From Betaproteobacteria bacterium (lineage in GTDB: Bacteria; Pseudomonadota; Gammaproteobacteria; Burkholderiales; Usitatibacteraceae), in contig JADJMI010000029.1 in assembly GCA_016709665.1 (NCBI GenBank), forward strand, positions 124,001 through 188,000: DNA of 64,000 nt, written 5' to 3'. The position numbers were made by a program, and so were the translations under genes. Below the pieces are notes generated by a model that was not told the origin of the DNA, made no database searches, and was given only the letters and a program-made list of their open reading frames with translations. How positions within the stretch are numbered: the stretch's first letter is position 1; the number at the start of each line of letters is the position of its first letter. Positions 11,301 through 19,608 of this stretch are shown piece by piece.

Positions 11301-14090
11301 TCTGTTATTCCGGACGGTGCTTCGCAACCACGGTTCATCAGCGGTTCCCAAGCCCTACCGGCGCGAAGCGCCAAGGAAACCCGCGCCAAGTACCGCTCCA
11401 ACAACATCGAAGTCCGCCACGCCCGAGAGCACAACCTCAAGGGCATCGACGTCGACATCCCCCGCGGCCAGTTCACGGTCATCACCGGCGTCTCCGGCTC
11501 CGGGAAATCCACCCTCGCCTTCGACATCCTCTTCAACGAAGGCCAGCGCCGCTACCTCGAATCCCTCAACGCCTACGCGCGCCAGTTCGTCCAGCCCGCC
11601 TCCAAGCCCGACGTCGACGCGATCTACGGCATCCCGCCCACCGTCGCCATCGAGCAGCGCACGAGCCGCGGCGGCTCCAAGAGCACCGTGGCGACGCAAA
11701 CCGAGATCCACCACTTCCTGCGTTTGCTCTTCGTGAAGCTCGGCACGCAGCATTGCCCCGACTGCCAGGTGCCGATCGAGCCGCAAGGCGAGGAGGCCAT
11801 CGCCGCCCGCCTCATGCGCGAGCGCCGCGGCGAGAAGGTCGCGTTCCTCGCCCCGCTCGTCCTGAACCGCAAGGGCTTCTACACGGACCTCGCCAAATGG
11901 GCCCTGGGCAAGGGCGTCTCGCACCTGCGCGTGGACGGCGAATGGCTGCCGACGGACCGCTGGCCGCGCCTCGACCGCTTCCGCGAGCACACGCTCGAGC
12001 TGCCGGTCGCCGAGGTCGAGATCGTCCCCGCGAACGAAAAGGCGATCCGCGCCGCCCTCGCCGCGGCCGTGGAGCAGGGCAAGGGCGTCGTGCACGCCTT
12101 GCCCGGCGGATGGGGCGGACGCGAGACGACTGTCTTCTCGACCAAGCGCGCCTGCCGGTCGTGCGGCCGCAGCTTTCCCGAACTGGACCCGCGCCTCTTC
12201 TCCTACAACTCGAAGCACGGCTGGTGCCCCGATTGCTACGGCACCGGCGTGAAGCTCGAGGGCGTCGACTGGAACGACGAGCGCGCGAAAACCGGCGCCG
12301 AGGACCACGTGCTCGATTCGTGGGTCTCCTGGCTGGAACTCGACGAGACCTGCCCGTCCTGCGACGGAAAGCGCCTGAACCGCGAGGCGCTGGCGGTGCG
12401 CTTCCGCGGCGCCACCATCGCCGACATGAGCGCGCGGCCCATCGAGCAGGCCCACCGCTTCTTCGACGGGCTGAAGCTCGCCGGGCGCGAGGAGGAAATC
12501 TCGCGCGACATCCTCGCGGAACTCGCGAGCCGGCTGCAGTTCCTCGAACAGGTGGGCCTCGGGTACCTCTCCCTCGACCGCGGCGCGCCCACGCTCTCCG
12601 GCGGCGAGGCCCAGCGCATCCGCCTGGCCGCCCAGCTCGGCTCCAACTTGCGCGGCGTGTGCTACATCCTCGACGAGCCCACCATCGGGCTGCATCCGCG
12701 CGACAACCGCATCCTGCTCGAGGTGCTCGCGAAGCTGGGCGCCAAGGGCAACACGCTCGTCGTCGTGGAGCACGACGAGGACACGATCCGCCACGCGCAG
12801 CACGTGATCGACCTGGGGCCCGGCGCCGGGCGGCTCGGCGGGCGCATCGTCGCGCAGGGCACGGCCGACGAGTTGCGTGCCAATCCCGATTCCATCACCG
12901 GCCGCTTCCTCGCGAATCCCCTGATGCACCCGGTGCAGCCACGCCGCGAGGTGGGGCCGCGCACGGCCGCGATCACCGTGACCGGCGCGGGCCTGCACAA
13001 CCTCCGGGACGTGGAAGCGCGCATCCCCCTGGGACGGCTGACCGTCATCACCGGCGTCTCGGGCTCGGGCAAGTCCACCCTGGCGCGCGATGTCCTGCGC
13101 GAGAACCTGGAACGGCTCGTCGCGAGCGCGCGGGACCGGAAGCCCCTGCCCGCGCTCGCCGGCTGCAAGGGCATCAAGGGTTGGGAATCCGTGACGCGCG
13201 TTCTCGAGGTCGACCAGACCCCGATCGGCAAGACGCCGCGATCCTGCCCGGCCACGTACGTCGGCTTCTTCGACACCATCCGCAAGCTGTTCGCGGACAC
13301 GCAGGAAGCCCGCATCCGGGGCTACTCCGCCAGCCGCTTCTCGTTCAACGCGGCGGGCGGCGGCGGCGCGAAAGGCAAGGGCAAGTCGAAGGCCAGGGCG
13401 GCAGCGCCCTCGGCCGCCGGCCGCTGCGACGCCTGCGAGGGCCAGGGCATCAAGACGATCGAGATGAGCTTCCTGCCGGACGTGAAAGTGCTCTGCGAGG
13501 CCTGTGGGGGCGCGCGCTTCAACCCGGAGACGCTCGCCGTGCAACTGCGCGGCAAGTCCATCGGCGACGTGCTCGCCCTGAGCGTGGACGAGGCCGTGGA
13601 TTTCTTCACCGCGCACCCGTCCATCCACCACGCGCTGCGCCTGCTGCAGGACGTGGGCCTGGGCTACCTCACGCTCGGCCAGCAGAGCCCGACGCTCTCC
13701 GGCGGCGAGGCGCAGCGCATCAAGCTGGTGACGGAGCTCGCGAAGGTCCGCAACATCGAGGCGCCGGGCCCCCGCGGCCCGCGAGGCGGCGCCGCGCACA
13801 CCCTCTACGTGCTGGACGAGCCCACCGTCGGGCTGCACATGGCCGACGTGGAGAAACTCATCCGCGTGCTGCACCGCCTGGTCGACGCCGGCAACACGGT
13901 GGTGCTCATCGAGCACAATCTCGACGTGATCGCGGAGGCGGACTGGATCGTGGACCTGGGGCCCGAAGGGGGTGATGGCGGCGGGCGCGTCGTGATGGCC
14001 GCGCCGCCCGAGGACTTCGTCGCCCGCGGGGCGAAGTCGCACACGGCGACGGCGCTGCGCGATTTCCTCCGGACGCACGGGCATGGCTGA
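8304..14090 (+). CDS. uvrA: Double-length UvrA (two UvrA units fused, four ABC cassettes)
   Basis: 1928 residues, twice the usual UvrA length of about 940. Each half is a full UvrA-like unit. Walker A motifs start near residues 46 (GPSGSGKSS), 662, 1062 and 1583 (GVSGSGKST); signatures LSGGE lie near 511, 853, 1431 and 1799. Both halves keep the Cys-rich zinc module CxxCxG...MxFLxDVxxxCxxCxG (RCPTCSGNGFEHVEMQFL and GRCDACEGQGIKTIEMSFL), plus further CxxC pairs in the signature domains. The halves join through a linker at about 970-1033. UvrA recognises damaged DNA for nucleotide excision repair; fused paralogues are known in Proteobacteria and are usually additional to a standard uvrA. The stop overlaps the next gene by 8 bases. 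Confidence 0.9.
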   Translation: MNDLTPPPIPADAAAEGVIAIRGARQNNLKNLDLDLPTGELIVVTGPSGSGKSSLVFDTLYAEGQRRYVETFSPYARQFLDRMDKPQVDSIDGIPPAIAIDQTNPVRTSRSTVGTMTELNDHLKLLFARAGHLHCRQCARPVRRDSPESIFVEMGERAKAAGDPRLAITFPVDVPANFTEDEVAKHLEAQGYARIHRRKGPRLDVTQDRIRMGSAEKARTVEAIEAALRVGAGRVNVFVEEGATPWRFSTDLHCPDCDIHYSDPTPARFSFNSPIGACEKCRGFGRVIGVDYGLVVPDESKSLGGGAVKPFQTASFDECQDDLVKYARKRGVALDIAWRDLPAEHRRWVIEGDDDWLGWNKTGKTHWYGVERFFEWLETKAYKMHIRVLLSKYRAYTPCVACDGARLKPESLLWRVGSKTEADAALDPAKRHSPRGTRWSLDALAALPGLSLHDVMLLPLVKARDFFARLALPAPLDEATELLLDAVNARLAFVCEVGLGYLTLDRQSRTLSGGEVQRINLTTALGTSLVNTLFVLDEPSIGLHPRDMGRVIGVMKRLRDAGNSLVVVEHDPQIMLEADRLLDMGPGPGERGGEIVFFGPPDDLKQATTLTAEYLSGRRRADRGVTATPPAADTPRLALRGLTHHNLKDIDVELPLHRLVCITGVSGSGKSTLVQDILHPALLKHLGKPTESPGDHREIHGLARISDVVFVDQSPIGRTTRSNPASYVGAFDAIRALFAKAEESKRRGYTPGTFSFNSGNGRCPTCSGNGFEHVEMQFLSDVYLRCPDCNGRRYRDEVLEVKWGGRSIAEALELTVNEALAFFAGEAEIVARLKPLADVGLDYLRLGQPVPTLSGGEAQRLKLAGHLIEAAGRPVAKLPRRPADSIAAALTPAIMPARTRLFLFDEPTTGLHFDDVAKLLVAFRRLIAAGHSLVVIEHNLDVIRAADWLVDLGPEGGDAGGELVFAGTPKNSMNHPTSHTGKALKEYDAALNSPNHLRSSVIPDGASQPRFISGSQALPARSAKETRAKYRSNNIEVRHAREHNLKGIDVDIPRGQFTVITGVSGSGKSTLAFDILFNEGQRRYLESLNAYARQFVQPASKPDVDAIYGIPPTVAIEQRTSRGGSKSTVATQTEIHHFLRLLFVKLGTQHCPDCQVPIEPQGEEAIAARLMRERRGEKVAFLAPLVLNRKGFYTDLAKWALGKGVSHLRVDGEWLPTDRWPRLDRFREHTLELPVAEVEIVPANEKAIRAALAAAVEQGKGVVHALPGGWGGRETTVFSTKRACRSCGRSFPELDPRLFSYNSKHGWCPDCYGTGVKLEGVDWNDERAKTGAEDHVLDSWVSWLELDETCPSCDGKRLNREALAVRFRGATIADMSARPIEQAHRFFDGLKLAGREEEISRDILAELASRLQFLEQVGLGYLSLDRGAPTLSGGEAQRIRLAAQLGSNLRGVCYILDEPTIGLHPRDNRILLEVLAKLGAKGNTLVVVEHDEDTIRHAQHVIDLGPGAGRLGGRIVAQGTADELRANPDSITGRFLANPLMHPVQPRREVGPRTAAITVTGAGLHNLRDVEARIPLGRLTVITGVSGSGKSTLARDVLRENLERLVASARDRKPLPALAGCKGIKGWESVTRVLEVDQTPIGKTPRSCPATYVGFFDTIRKLFADTQEARIRGYSASRFSFNAAGGGGAKGKGKSKARAAAPSAAGRCDACEGQGIKTIEMSFLPDVKVLCEACGGARFNPETLAVQLRGKSIGDVLALSVDEAVDFFTAHPSIHHALRLLQDVGLGYLTLGQQSPTLSGGEAQRIKLVTELAKVRNIEAPGPRGPRGGAAHTLYVLDEPTVGLHMADVEKLIRVLHRLVDAGNTVVLIEHNLDVIAEADWIVDLGPEGGDGGGRVVMAAPPEDFVARGAKSHTATALRDFLRTHGHG

Positions 14091-15906
14091 CACCCACGGC
14101 CGGATGCTGGCCGCGGCCCTGGCGGCCCTGGCGGTCAACGCCGCGAACGCCGCCGCCGACCCCGCCAAAGTCTTCCGCTACGCCTTCCCCATCGCCGAGA
14201 CCTCCCTCGACCCGGCGAAGGGCATCGACCTCTACTCGGGCGCCCTCACCGCGTCGATATTCGACGTGCCGCTCAAGTACGACTACCTGGCGCGCCCGCT
14301 CAAGCTCAAGCCGAACACCCTGGCGGCGATGCCGGAAATCAGCGCGGACGGCCTCACCTACACGCTGCGCGTGAAGCCCGGCATCCACTTCGACGACCAC
14401 CCCGCCTTCGGCGGCCGCAAGCGCGAGCTGGTCGCCGAGGACTACGTCTACTCGATGAAGCGCCTGCTGGACCCGAAGCTCGCCGCCCAGATGCTGTCGC
14501 AGTTCGAGGGGCACGTCGTCGGCGTCGACGAGGCGCTGGCGAAGGCGCGCCAGGCCAACCGGCTCGACTACGACGCGCCGATCGAAGGAATAAGGACGCT
14601 CGACCGGTACACGTTCCAGATCCGCCTCGTCCGGCCGTTCTACAACTTCATCTACAACCTGGCCGACTGCCGCGTCTCCTGCGCCGTGGCGCGCGAGGTG
14701 GTCGAGCACCATGGCGACGACTTCGGGGCGAACCCCGTCGGAACCGGGCCCTACCGGCTCGCGTTCTGGAAGCGCTCCTCCAAGCTGGTGCTCGAGCCCA
14801 ACCCCAACTTCCGCGAGGACTTCTTCGACGGCGAGCCGGCGGCCGACGACGCCGAAGGGCAGGCGATCCTCGCGACGATGCGCGGCAAGCGCCTGCCGCT
14901 CGTCGGCCGGGTGGAGGTCTACATCGTCGAGGAGGAGCAGCCGCGCTGGCTCGCCTTCCTCAACGAGGAATTCGACCTGGCCTACGAGGTCTCCGCCGAG
15001 TTCGCCCACGTGGCGTTTCCCGGCAACCGCCCGGCCCCGAACCTGCAGCGGCGGGGCATCCGGATGGCGCAGGAGCCCGGGCTCGACCTCACCTTCGCCT
15101 ACTTCAACATGGAGGACCCGCTCGTCGGCGGCTATACGCCGGAGAAAGTGGCGCTGCGACGCGCCATCTCGCTCGGCTACAACACGCGCGACGAGATCGC
15201 CATCGTGCGCAAGGGGCAGGCGATCCCCGCGCATGCGCCGTACAGCCCCGGCGTGGCCGGCCACGACCCGAACTTCCGCACCAGCGCCAGCGAGTACAGC
15301 ATCCCCAAGGCGCGGGCGCTGCTCGACGTCTTCGGCTACGTCGACCGCGACGGCGACGGCTACCGCGAACAGCCCGACGGGCGCCCCCTGGCGATCGAGA
15401 TCGCGTCCACGCCCAGTGCGCGCGACCAGCAGATCGACGAACTGTGGCGGCGCAGCATGGACGACATCGGGGTGCGCATGACGTTCCGCAAGGCGAAGTG
15501 GCCGGACCTCCTGAAGGAGGGCTACGCCGGCAAGCTGATGATGTGGAAGCTGGGCGGCTCCGCGGCCTCCCCCGACGCCGACACCTGGCTATCCTCGCTC
15601 TACGGACCGAACGCGGGCCTCAAGGGCAACATCGCCCGGTTCCGGCTCGACGCCTACGACCGCCTCTACGAGCGCGCGCGGGCCCTGCCCGACAGCCCGG
15701 GGCGCACGAAGCTCTACCAGGAGATGGCCCGCCTCGTGGTGGCCTACGCCCCCTGGAAGGTGAACACGCACCGCGTCCTCACCGACCTGTGGCATCCGTG
15801 GGTGATCGGCTTTCGCCGGCCGCCGGTGCAAAGCGACATGTTCTGGAAGTACATCGACATCGACAACACGAAGCGGCCGGGCGGCTCGCCCGGGAAATCG
15901 TCGTGA
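14083..15906 (+). CDS. Periplasmic solute-binding protein, family 5 (OppA/DppA type), copy 1
   Basis: A 607-residue secreted binding protein with an N-terminal signal peptide (hydrophobic Ala/Leu segment ending NAANAAA). The SBP_bac_5 fold is recognisable by FRYAFPIAETSLDPAKG, the segment LTYTLRVKPGIHFDDHPAFG, and the conserved NFIYNLADCRVSCAVAREVV and DRDGDGYREQPDG regions. Family members bind oligopeptides, nickel or other small molecules for ABC import. The ATG at 14083 overlaps the uvrA stop; a second ATG at 14104 gives a shorter signal peptide. A close paralogue follows, and no permease or ATPase for it lies in the window. Confidence 0.85.
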   Translation: MADTHGRMLAAALAALAVNAANAAADPAKVFRYAFPIAETSLDPAKGIDLYSGALTASIFDVPLKYDYLARPLKLKPNTLAAMPEISADGLTYTLRVKPGIHFDDHPAFGGRKRELVAEDYVYSMKRLLDPKLAAQMLSQFEGHVVGVDEALAKARQANRLDYDAPIEGIRTLDRYTFQIRLVRPFYNFIYNLADCRVSCAVAREVVEHHGDDFGANPVGTGPYRLAFWKRSSKLVLEPNPNFREDFFDGEPAADDAEGQAILATMRGKRLPLVGRVEVYIVEEEQPRWLAFLNEEFDLAYEVSAEFAHVAFPGNRPAPNLQRRGIRMAQEPGLDLTFAYFNMEDPLVGGYTPEKVALRRAISLGYNTRDEIAIVRKGQAIPAHAPYSPGVAGHDPNFRTSASEYSIPKARALLDVFGYVDRDGDGYREQPDGRPLAIEIASTPSARDQQIDELWRRSMDDIGVRMTFRKAKWPDLLKEGYAGKLMMWKLGGSAASPDADTWLSSLYGPNAGLKGNIARFRLDAYDRLYERARALPDSPGRTKLYQEMARLVVAYAPWKVNTHRVLTDLWHPWVIGFRRPPVQSDMFWKYIDIDNTKRPGGSPGKSS

Positions 15907-15995
15907 GCGGCGAGCGCCGTCGTGAAGCGACGCTTCCGGGATCCGCGGCGACCGGCTAGAGTTCGCCCCAACCATCGGAATCGAGAGGCAGACCC

Positions 15996-17817
15996 ATGCG
16001 AATCGCCGCCCTGCCGGCGCTCGTCTTCGCGCTTGCCGGCACCGCACTCGCGGCGGGCCCGGCGGCCGCGCCGCGGCATGCGGATCCGCAGAAAGTCTTC
16101 CGCTACGCCATCGAGGTCTCCGAGACGAGCCTCGACCCGCACCGCATTTCGGATCTCTATTCGAACATCGTCATCCAGGGCATGTTCGACGCGCCCCTGC
16201 GCTACGACTACCTGGCACGACCGCCGAAGCTCGTGCCCAACGTGCTCGCGTCGATGCCCGAGGTGAGCGCGGACGGGCTCACCTACACGATGCGCGTGAG
16301 GCCGGGCATCTACTTCGCCGACGATCCCGCCTTCGGGGAAGAAGCGCGAGCTGGTCGCGGCGGATTTCATCTATTCGTTCAAGCGCGTGCTCGACCCGCG
16401 CAACGCCGCGCGCCTGCTCTCCGAGATCGAGGGCGTCATCGCCGGCACGGACGAGATACTCGCCCGGGCGCGCAAGGCGAATCGCCTCGATTACGACGAG
16501 CCCGTGGAGGGCCTGCAGGTCCTGGACCGGTACACCTGGCGGATCAAGCTCACGAGGCCGCTCTTCAATTTCATCTACCAGTTCGCCGACTGCCGCGTCT
16601 CCTGCGCCATCGCGCGGGAGGTGGTCGAACGCTACGCGGACGACGTGGGCGGGCACCCGGTGGGCACCGGCCCCTTCCGCCTCGTGACGTGGAAGCGCTC
16701 GTCGAAGACGATCTTCGAGGCCAATCCCGGTTTCCGCGAGGAGTATTTCGACGGCCAGCCCGCGCCGGACGACAAGGAAGGGCTCGAGATCCTGGCGAAG
16801 CTCAAGGGAAGGCGCATCCCGATGGTGGGCCGCGTCGAGGTCTACGTGATCGACGAGCAGCAGCCGCGCTGGCTCGCCTTCCTCAACGCCGAGCACGACC
16901 TCATCTTCCGGGTGGGCGAGGAATTCGCGAACGTCGCCATGCCCAACAACGTGATCGCGCCCAACCTCGCGAAGCGGGGCATCCGGATGGCGCAGGTCCC
17001 GGGCATGGACATCACGTTCAACTACTTCAACATGGAAGACCCGACCGTCGGCGGGTACACGCCGGACAAGGTCGCCCTGCGCCGCGCGATCTCGCTCGCC
17101 TACAACACGAAGGACGAGATCACGATCATCCGCAAGAACCAGGCGGTGCCGGCCAGCACGCCCTATGGGCCGGGCGTCATCGGCTACGACCCGCGATTCC
17201 GCACCGAAATGGCCGAGTTCAACCCGGCCAAGTCGAAGGCGCTGCTCGACATGTTCGGTTACCTCGACCGGGACGGCGACGGCTACCGCGAGATGCCGGA
17301 CGGCTCGCCCCTCGTGCTGCGCAGCAACTCCACGCCGACCGCCCGCGACAACCAGCTGGACGAGCTGTGGAAGCGCAGCATGGACGAGATCGGCGTCCGG
17401 TTCACCGTGCGCAAGGCCAAGTGGCCGGACCTTCTGAAGGAAGGCTATGCCGGCAAGCTCATGTTCTGGCAGCTGGGAGGATCCGCCTCGCAGCCCGAGG
17501 CCGACACCTGGCTCACCTCGCTCTACGGGCCCAATTCGGGGCTGAAGGGGAACCTGGCACGCTTCCGGCTGCCCGCCTACGACCGCCTGTACGAGACCGC
17601 GCGGGTCACCTACGACGCCACCGAGCGCGTGCGCCTCAACCGCGAGATGGCGAGGTTCGTCGCCGCCTACGCTCCCTGGAAGGTCAACACGCACCGGATC
17701 CTCACGGACATGTGGTATCCGTGGGTCATCGGCTACCGGCGTCCGCAGATCCAGAACCAGAATTTCTGGCGGTTCATCGACATCGACACCGCCACGAGCC
17801 CGGCCGTCCCCCGATGA
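15996..17817 (+). pseudogene. Periplasmic solute-binding protein, family 5, copy 2, split by one frameshift
   Basis: A paralogue of the preceding gene. Signal peptide MRIAALPALVFALAGTALAA, then FRYAIEVSETSLDPHRISD in frame one up to about DDPAFG. From there homology continues in another frame (RLLSEIEGVIAGTDEIL onward to the stop at 17817). The change of frame falls at GGGG, 16335-16338, where copy 1 reads PAFGGRKRELV. Removing one G restores a continuous 606-residue protein against 607 in copy 1. Conservation on both sides argues for a base-call error rather than a dead gene. Confidence 0.8.
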
Positions 17818-18051
17818 CCCGGTGGGTTGTTAGGGCTCACTGACGGACCGCCCCTGCGGCATTTTCGGCACTTCCCGGGGGCCGGATCGCGTACAATCCG
17901 CATCCAAGGTTTCCGAGGCGCTTCAACCGGTTAGCGCCTCCCGCCCCACCGAATGCCGCGAGGCGTTCGGAATCCCAACGATGCATGTTTTTCTGCCTGA
18001 ACCGGTCGGAAGGCGCGATGCCTTTCCAGGCCGATCCTTCAGGAGAGAACC
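17818..18051 (+). promoter_or_regulatory. Promoter and structured 5' leader of the RhlE-type helicase
   Basis: A 234-base gap. A TACAAT hexamer at 17892-17897 is a good -10 with only a weak -35. The predicted transcript would have a leader of about 150 bases containing a perfect 8-base stem (17915-17922 with 17933-17940, 10-base loop). An AGGAGAG Shine-Dalgarno follows at 18041-18047, four bases before the ATC at 18052. Long structured leaders are usual for cold-responsive DEAD-box genes. Confidence 0.45.
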
Positions 18052-19602
18052 ATCAGCCAGACTTTCGAAAGTCTCGGGCTTCTGCCCGAGCTGCTTCGCG
18101 CCGTCGCGGAGCACGGCTACACCGAACCCACCCCCATCCAGCAGCAGGCCATCCCCGTGGTGCTCGCGGGCCGCGACCTGCTCGGCGCCGCCCAGACGGG
18201 CACGGGCAAGACGGCCGGATTCGTGCTGCCGCTCCTGCAGCGCCTCGCGCCCATGGCGAGCAAGAGCTTCTCGCCCGCGCTGCACCCCGTGCGCTGCCTC
18301 ATCCTCACGCCCACGCGCGAACTCGCCATCCAGGTCTTCGAGAGCGTGAAGACGTACGGCAAGCACGTCCCGCTCAAGCCCTTCTGCGTCTACGGCGGCG
18401 TCAACATCAACCCGCAGATCCAGGAGATGCGCAAGGGCGTGGAGATCCTCGTCGCCACCCCGGGGCGCCTGCTGGACCTCACGGGCCAGAAAGCCGTCGA
18501 CCTGCGGCAGGTGTCGATCCTCGTGCTGGACGAAGCCGATCGCATGCTGGACATGGGATTCATCCCGGACATCAAGCGGATCATCAACATGATCCCGGGC
18601 TCCCGCCAGACGCTGCTCTTCTCGGCCACGTTCTCGGACGAGATCCGCAAGCTCTCCGCGCAGTTCCTGAAGGACCCGGCCACGGTGGAAGTCGCCCGCC
18701 GCAACACGGCGGCCGAATCGGTCACGCAGTGGGCGCACCTCATCGAATCGAAGAAGAAGCGCGACCTCCTCGCGCACCTGGTGAAGAGCAACAACTGGGA
18801 GCAGGTGCTCGTCTTCTGCAAGACCAAGCACGGCGCCAACCGGCTCGCCTACCAGCTCGAGAAGGACGGCATCAACGCGGCCGCCATCCACGGCAACAAG
18901 AGCCAGAACGCGCGCATCGAAGCCCTCGAGACCTTCAAGGCCGGCAAGGTGCGCGTCCTCGTGGCGACGGACATCGCGGCCCGCGGCCTCGACATCGAGG
19001 CCCTGCCGCACGTGGTGAACTTCGACCTGCCCACCGTGCCCGAGGACTACGTGCACCGCATCGGCCGCACCGGCCGCGCGGGCATGGAAGGCGAGGCCAT
19101 CTCGATCGTGTGCCACGAGGACAAGGGCCTGCTCGCCGCCATCGAGCAGCTGCTCAAGAAAAAGATCGAGATCCGGCCCGTGGTCGGCTTCACCGGCACC
19201 GGAGCACCGCGCCCGGACGAGCCGCGCGAGGAATCGCGCGAGCGCGGTCGCGGAGGTCGCGGCGAACGCGGCGGCCGGTCCGGCTCGCGCGCCGAAACCC
19301 GCCCGCCCCGGGAACCTCGTGGCGAGGCTTCGCCCGCCCGGGAGCCCCGTGGTGAGCCGGCGCCCTCCCGCGAGCCGCGTGGCGAATCGGCCCCGGCCCG
19401 CGATCCGCGCCCGGAACCGGCCCGCGCCCGCCCGCCGCGCGAGGAACGCCGCCCGACGCAGTCCTCCGCGCCGGCGATGGATTTCTCCAAGCCCTACGAA
19501 CCTTCGGCCGACGCGAAGCCGATCGAGCAGCCCGACGAGCCGGCGACGCGCAAGCGCACGCACGGCGCAGTGCCGGTGCTGTTCCGCCGCAAGTCTTCCT
19601 GA
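18052..19602 (+). CDS. rhlE: DEAD-box ATP-dependent RNA helicase, RhlE type, probable ATC start
   Basis: 516 residues. The Q-motif region (TFESLGLLPELL, then GYTEPTPIQQQAIP), Walker A AQTGTGKT (47-54), PTREL, DEAD (160-163), SAT (LLFSATFS), ARGLD and HRIGRTGRAG are all present. It unwinds structured RNA in ribosome or RNA turnover. The frame is open from 18001, but no ATG, GTG or TTG occurs before the Q-motif; the only start with a proper Shine-Dalgarno is ATC at 18052. A GTG at 18157 would delete the Q-motif. The C-terminus is an Arg/Gly/Pro-rich tail with three 10-residue repeats of the REPRGE type. Confidence 0.85.
   Translation: MSQTFESLGLLPELLRAVAEHGYTEPTPIQQQAIPVVLAGRDLLGAAQTGTGKTAGFVLPLLQRLAPMASKSFSPALHPVRCLILTPTRELAIQVFESVKTYGKHVPLKPFCVYGGVNINPQIQEMRKGVEILVATPGRLLDLTGQKAVDLRQVSILVLDEADRMLDMGFIPDIKRIINMIPGSRQTLLFSATFSDEIRKLSAQFLKDPATVEVARRNTAAESVTQWAHLIESKKKRDLLAHLVKSNNWEQVLVFCKTKHGANRLAYQLEKDGINAAAIHGNKSQNARIEALETFKAGKVRVLVATDIAARGLDIEALPHVVNFDLPTVPEDYVHRIGRTGRAGMEGEAISIVCHEDKGLLAAIEQLLKKKIEIRPVVGFTGTGAPRPDEPREESRERGRGGRGERGGRSGSRAETRPPREPRGEASPAREPRGEPAPSREPRGESAPARDPRPEPARARPPREERRPTQSSAPAMDFSKPYEPSADAKPIEQPDEPATRKRTHGAVPVLFRRKSS
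19309..19398 (+). repeat. Three tandem 30-base repeats in the helicase tail
   Basis: Three consecutive 30-base units (19309-19338, 19339-19368, 19369-19398) encode REPRGEASPA, REPRGEPAPS and REPRGESAPA. They lie in the disordered RNA-binding tail of the RhlE-type helicase. Degeneracy in third positions shows the copies are not brand new. Confidence 0.7.
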
Positions 19603-19608
19603 GGATCC

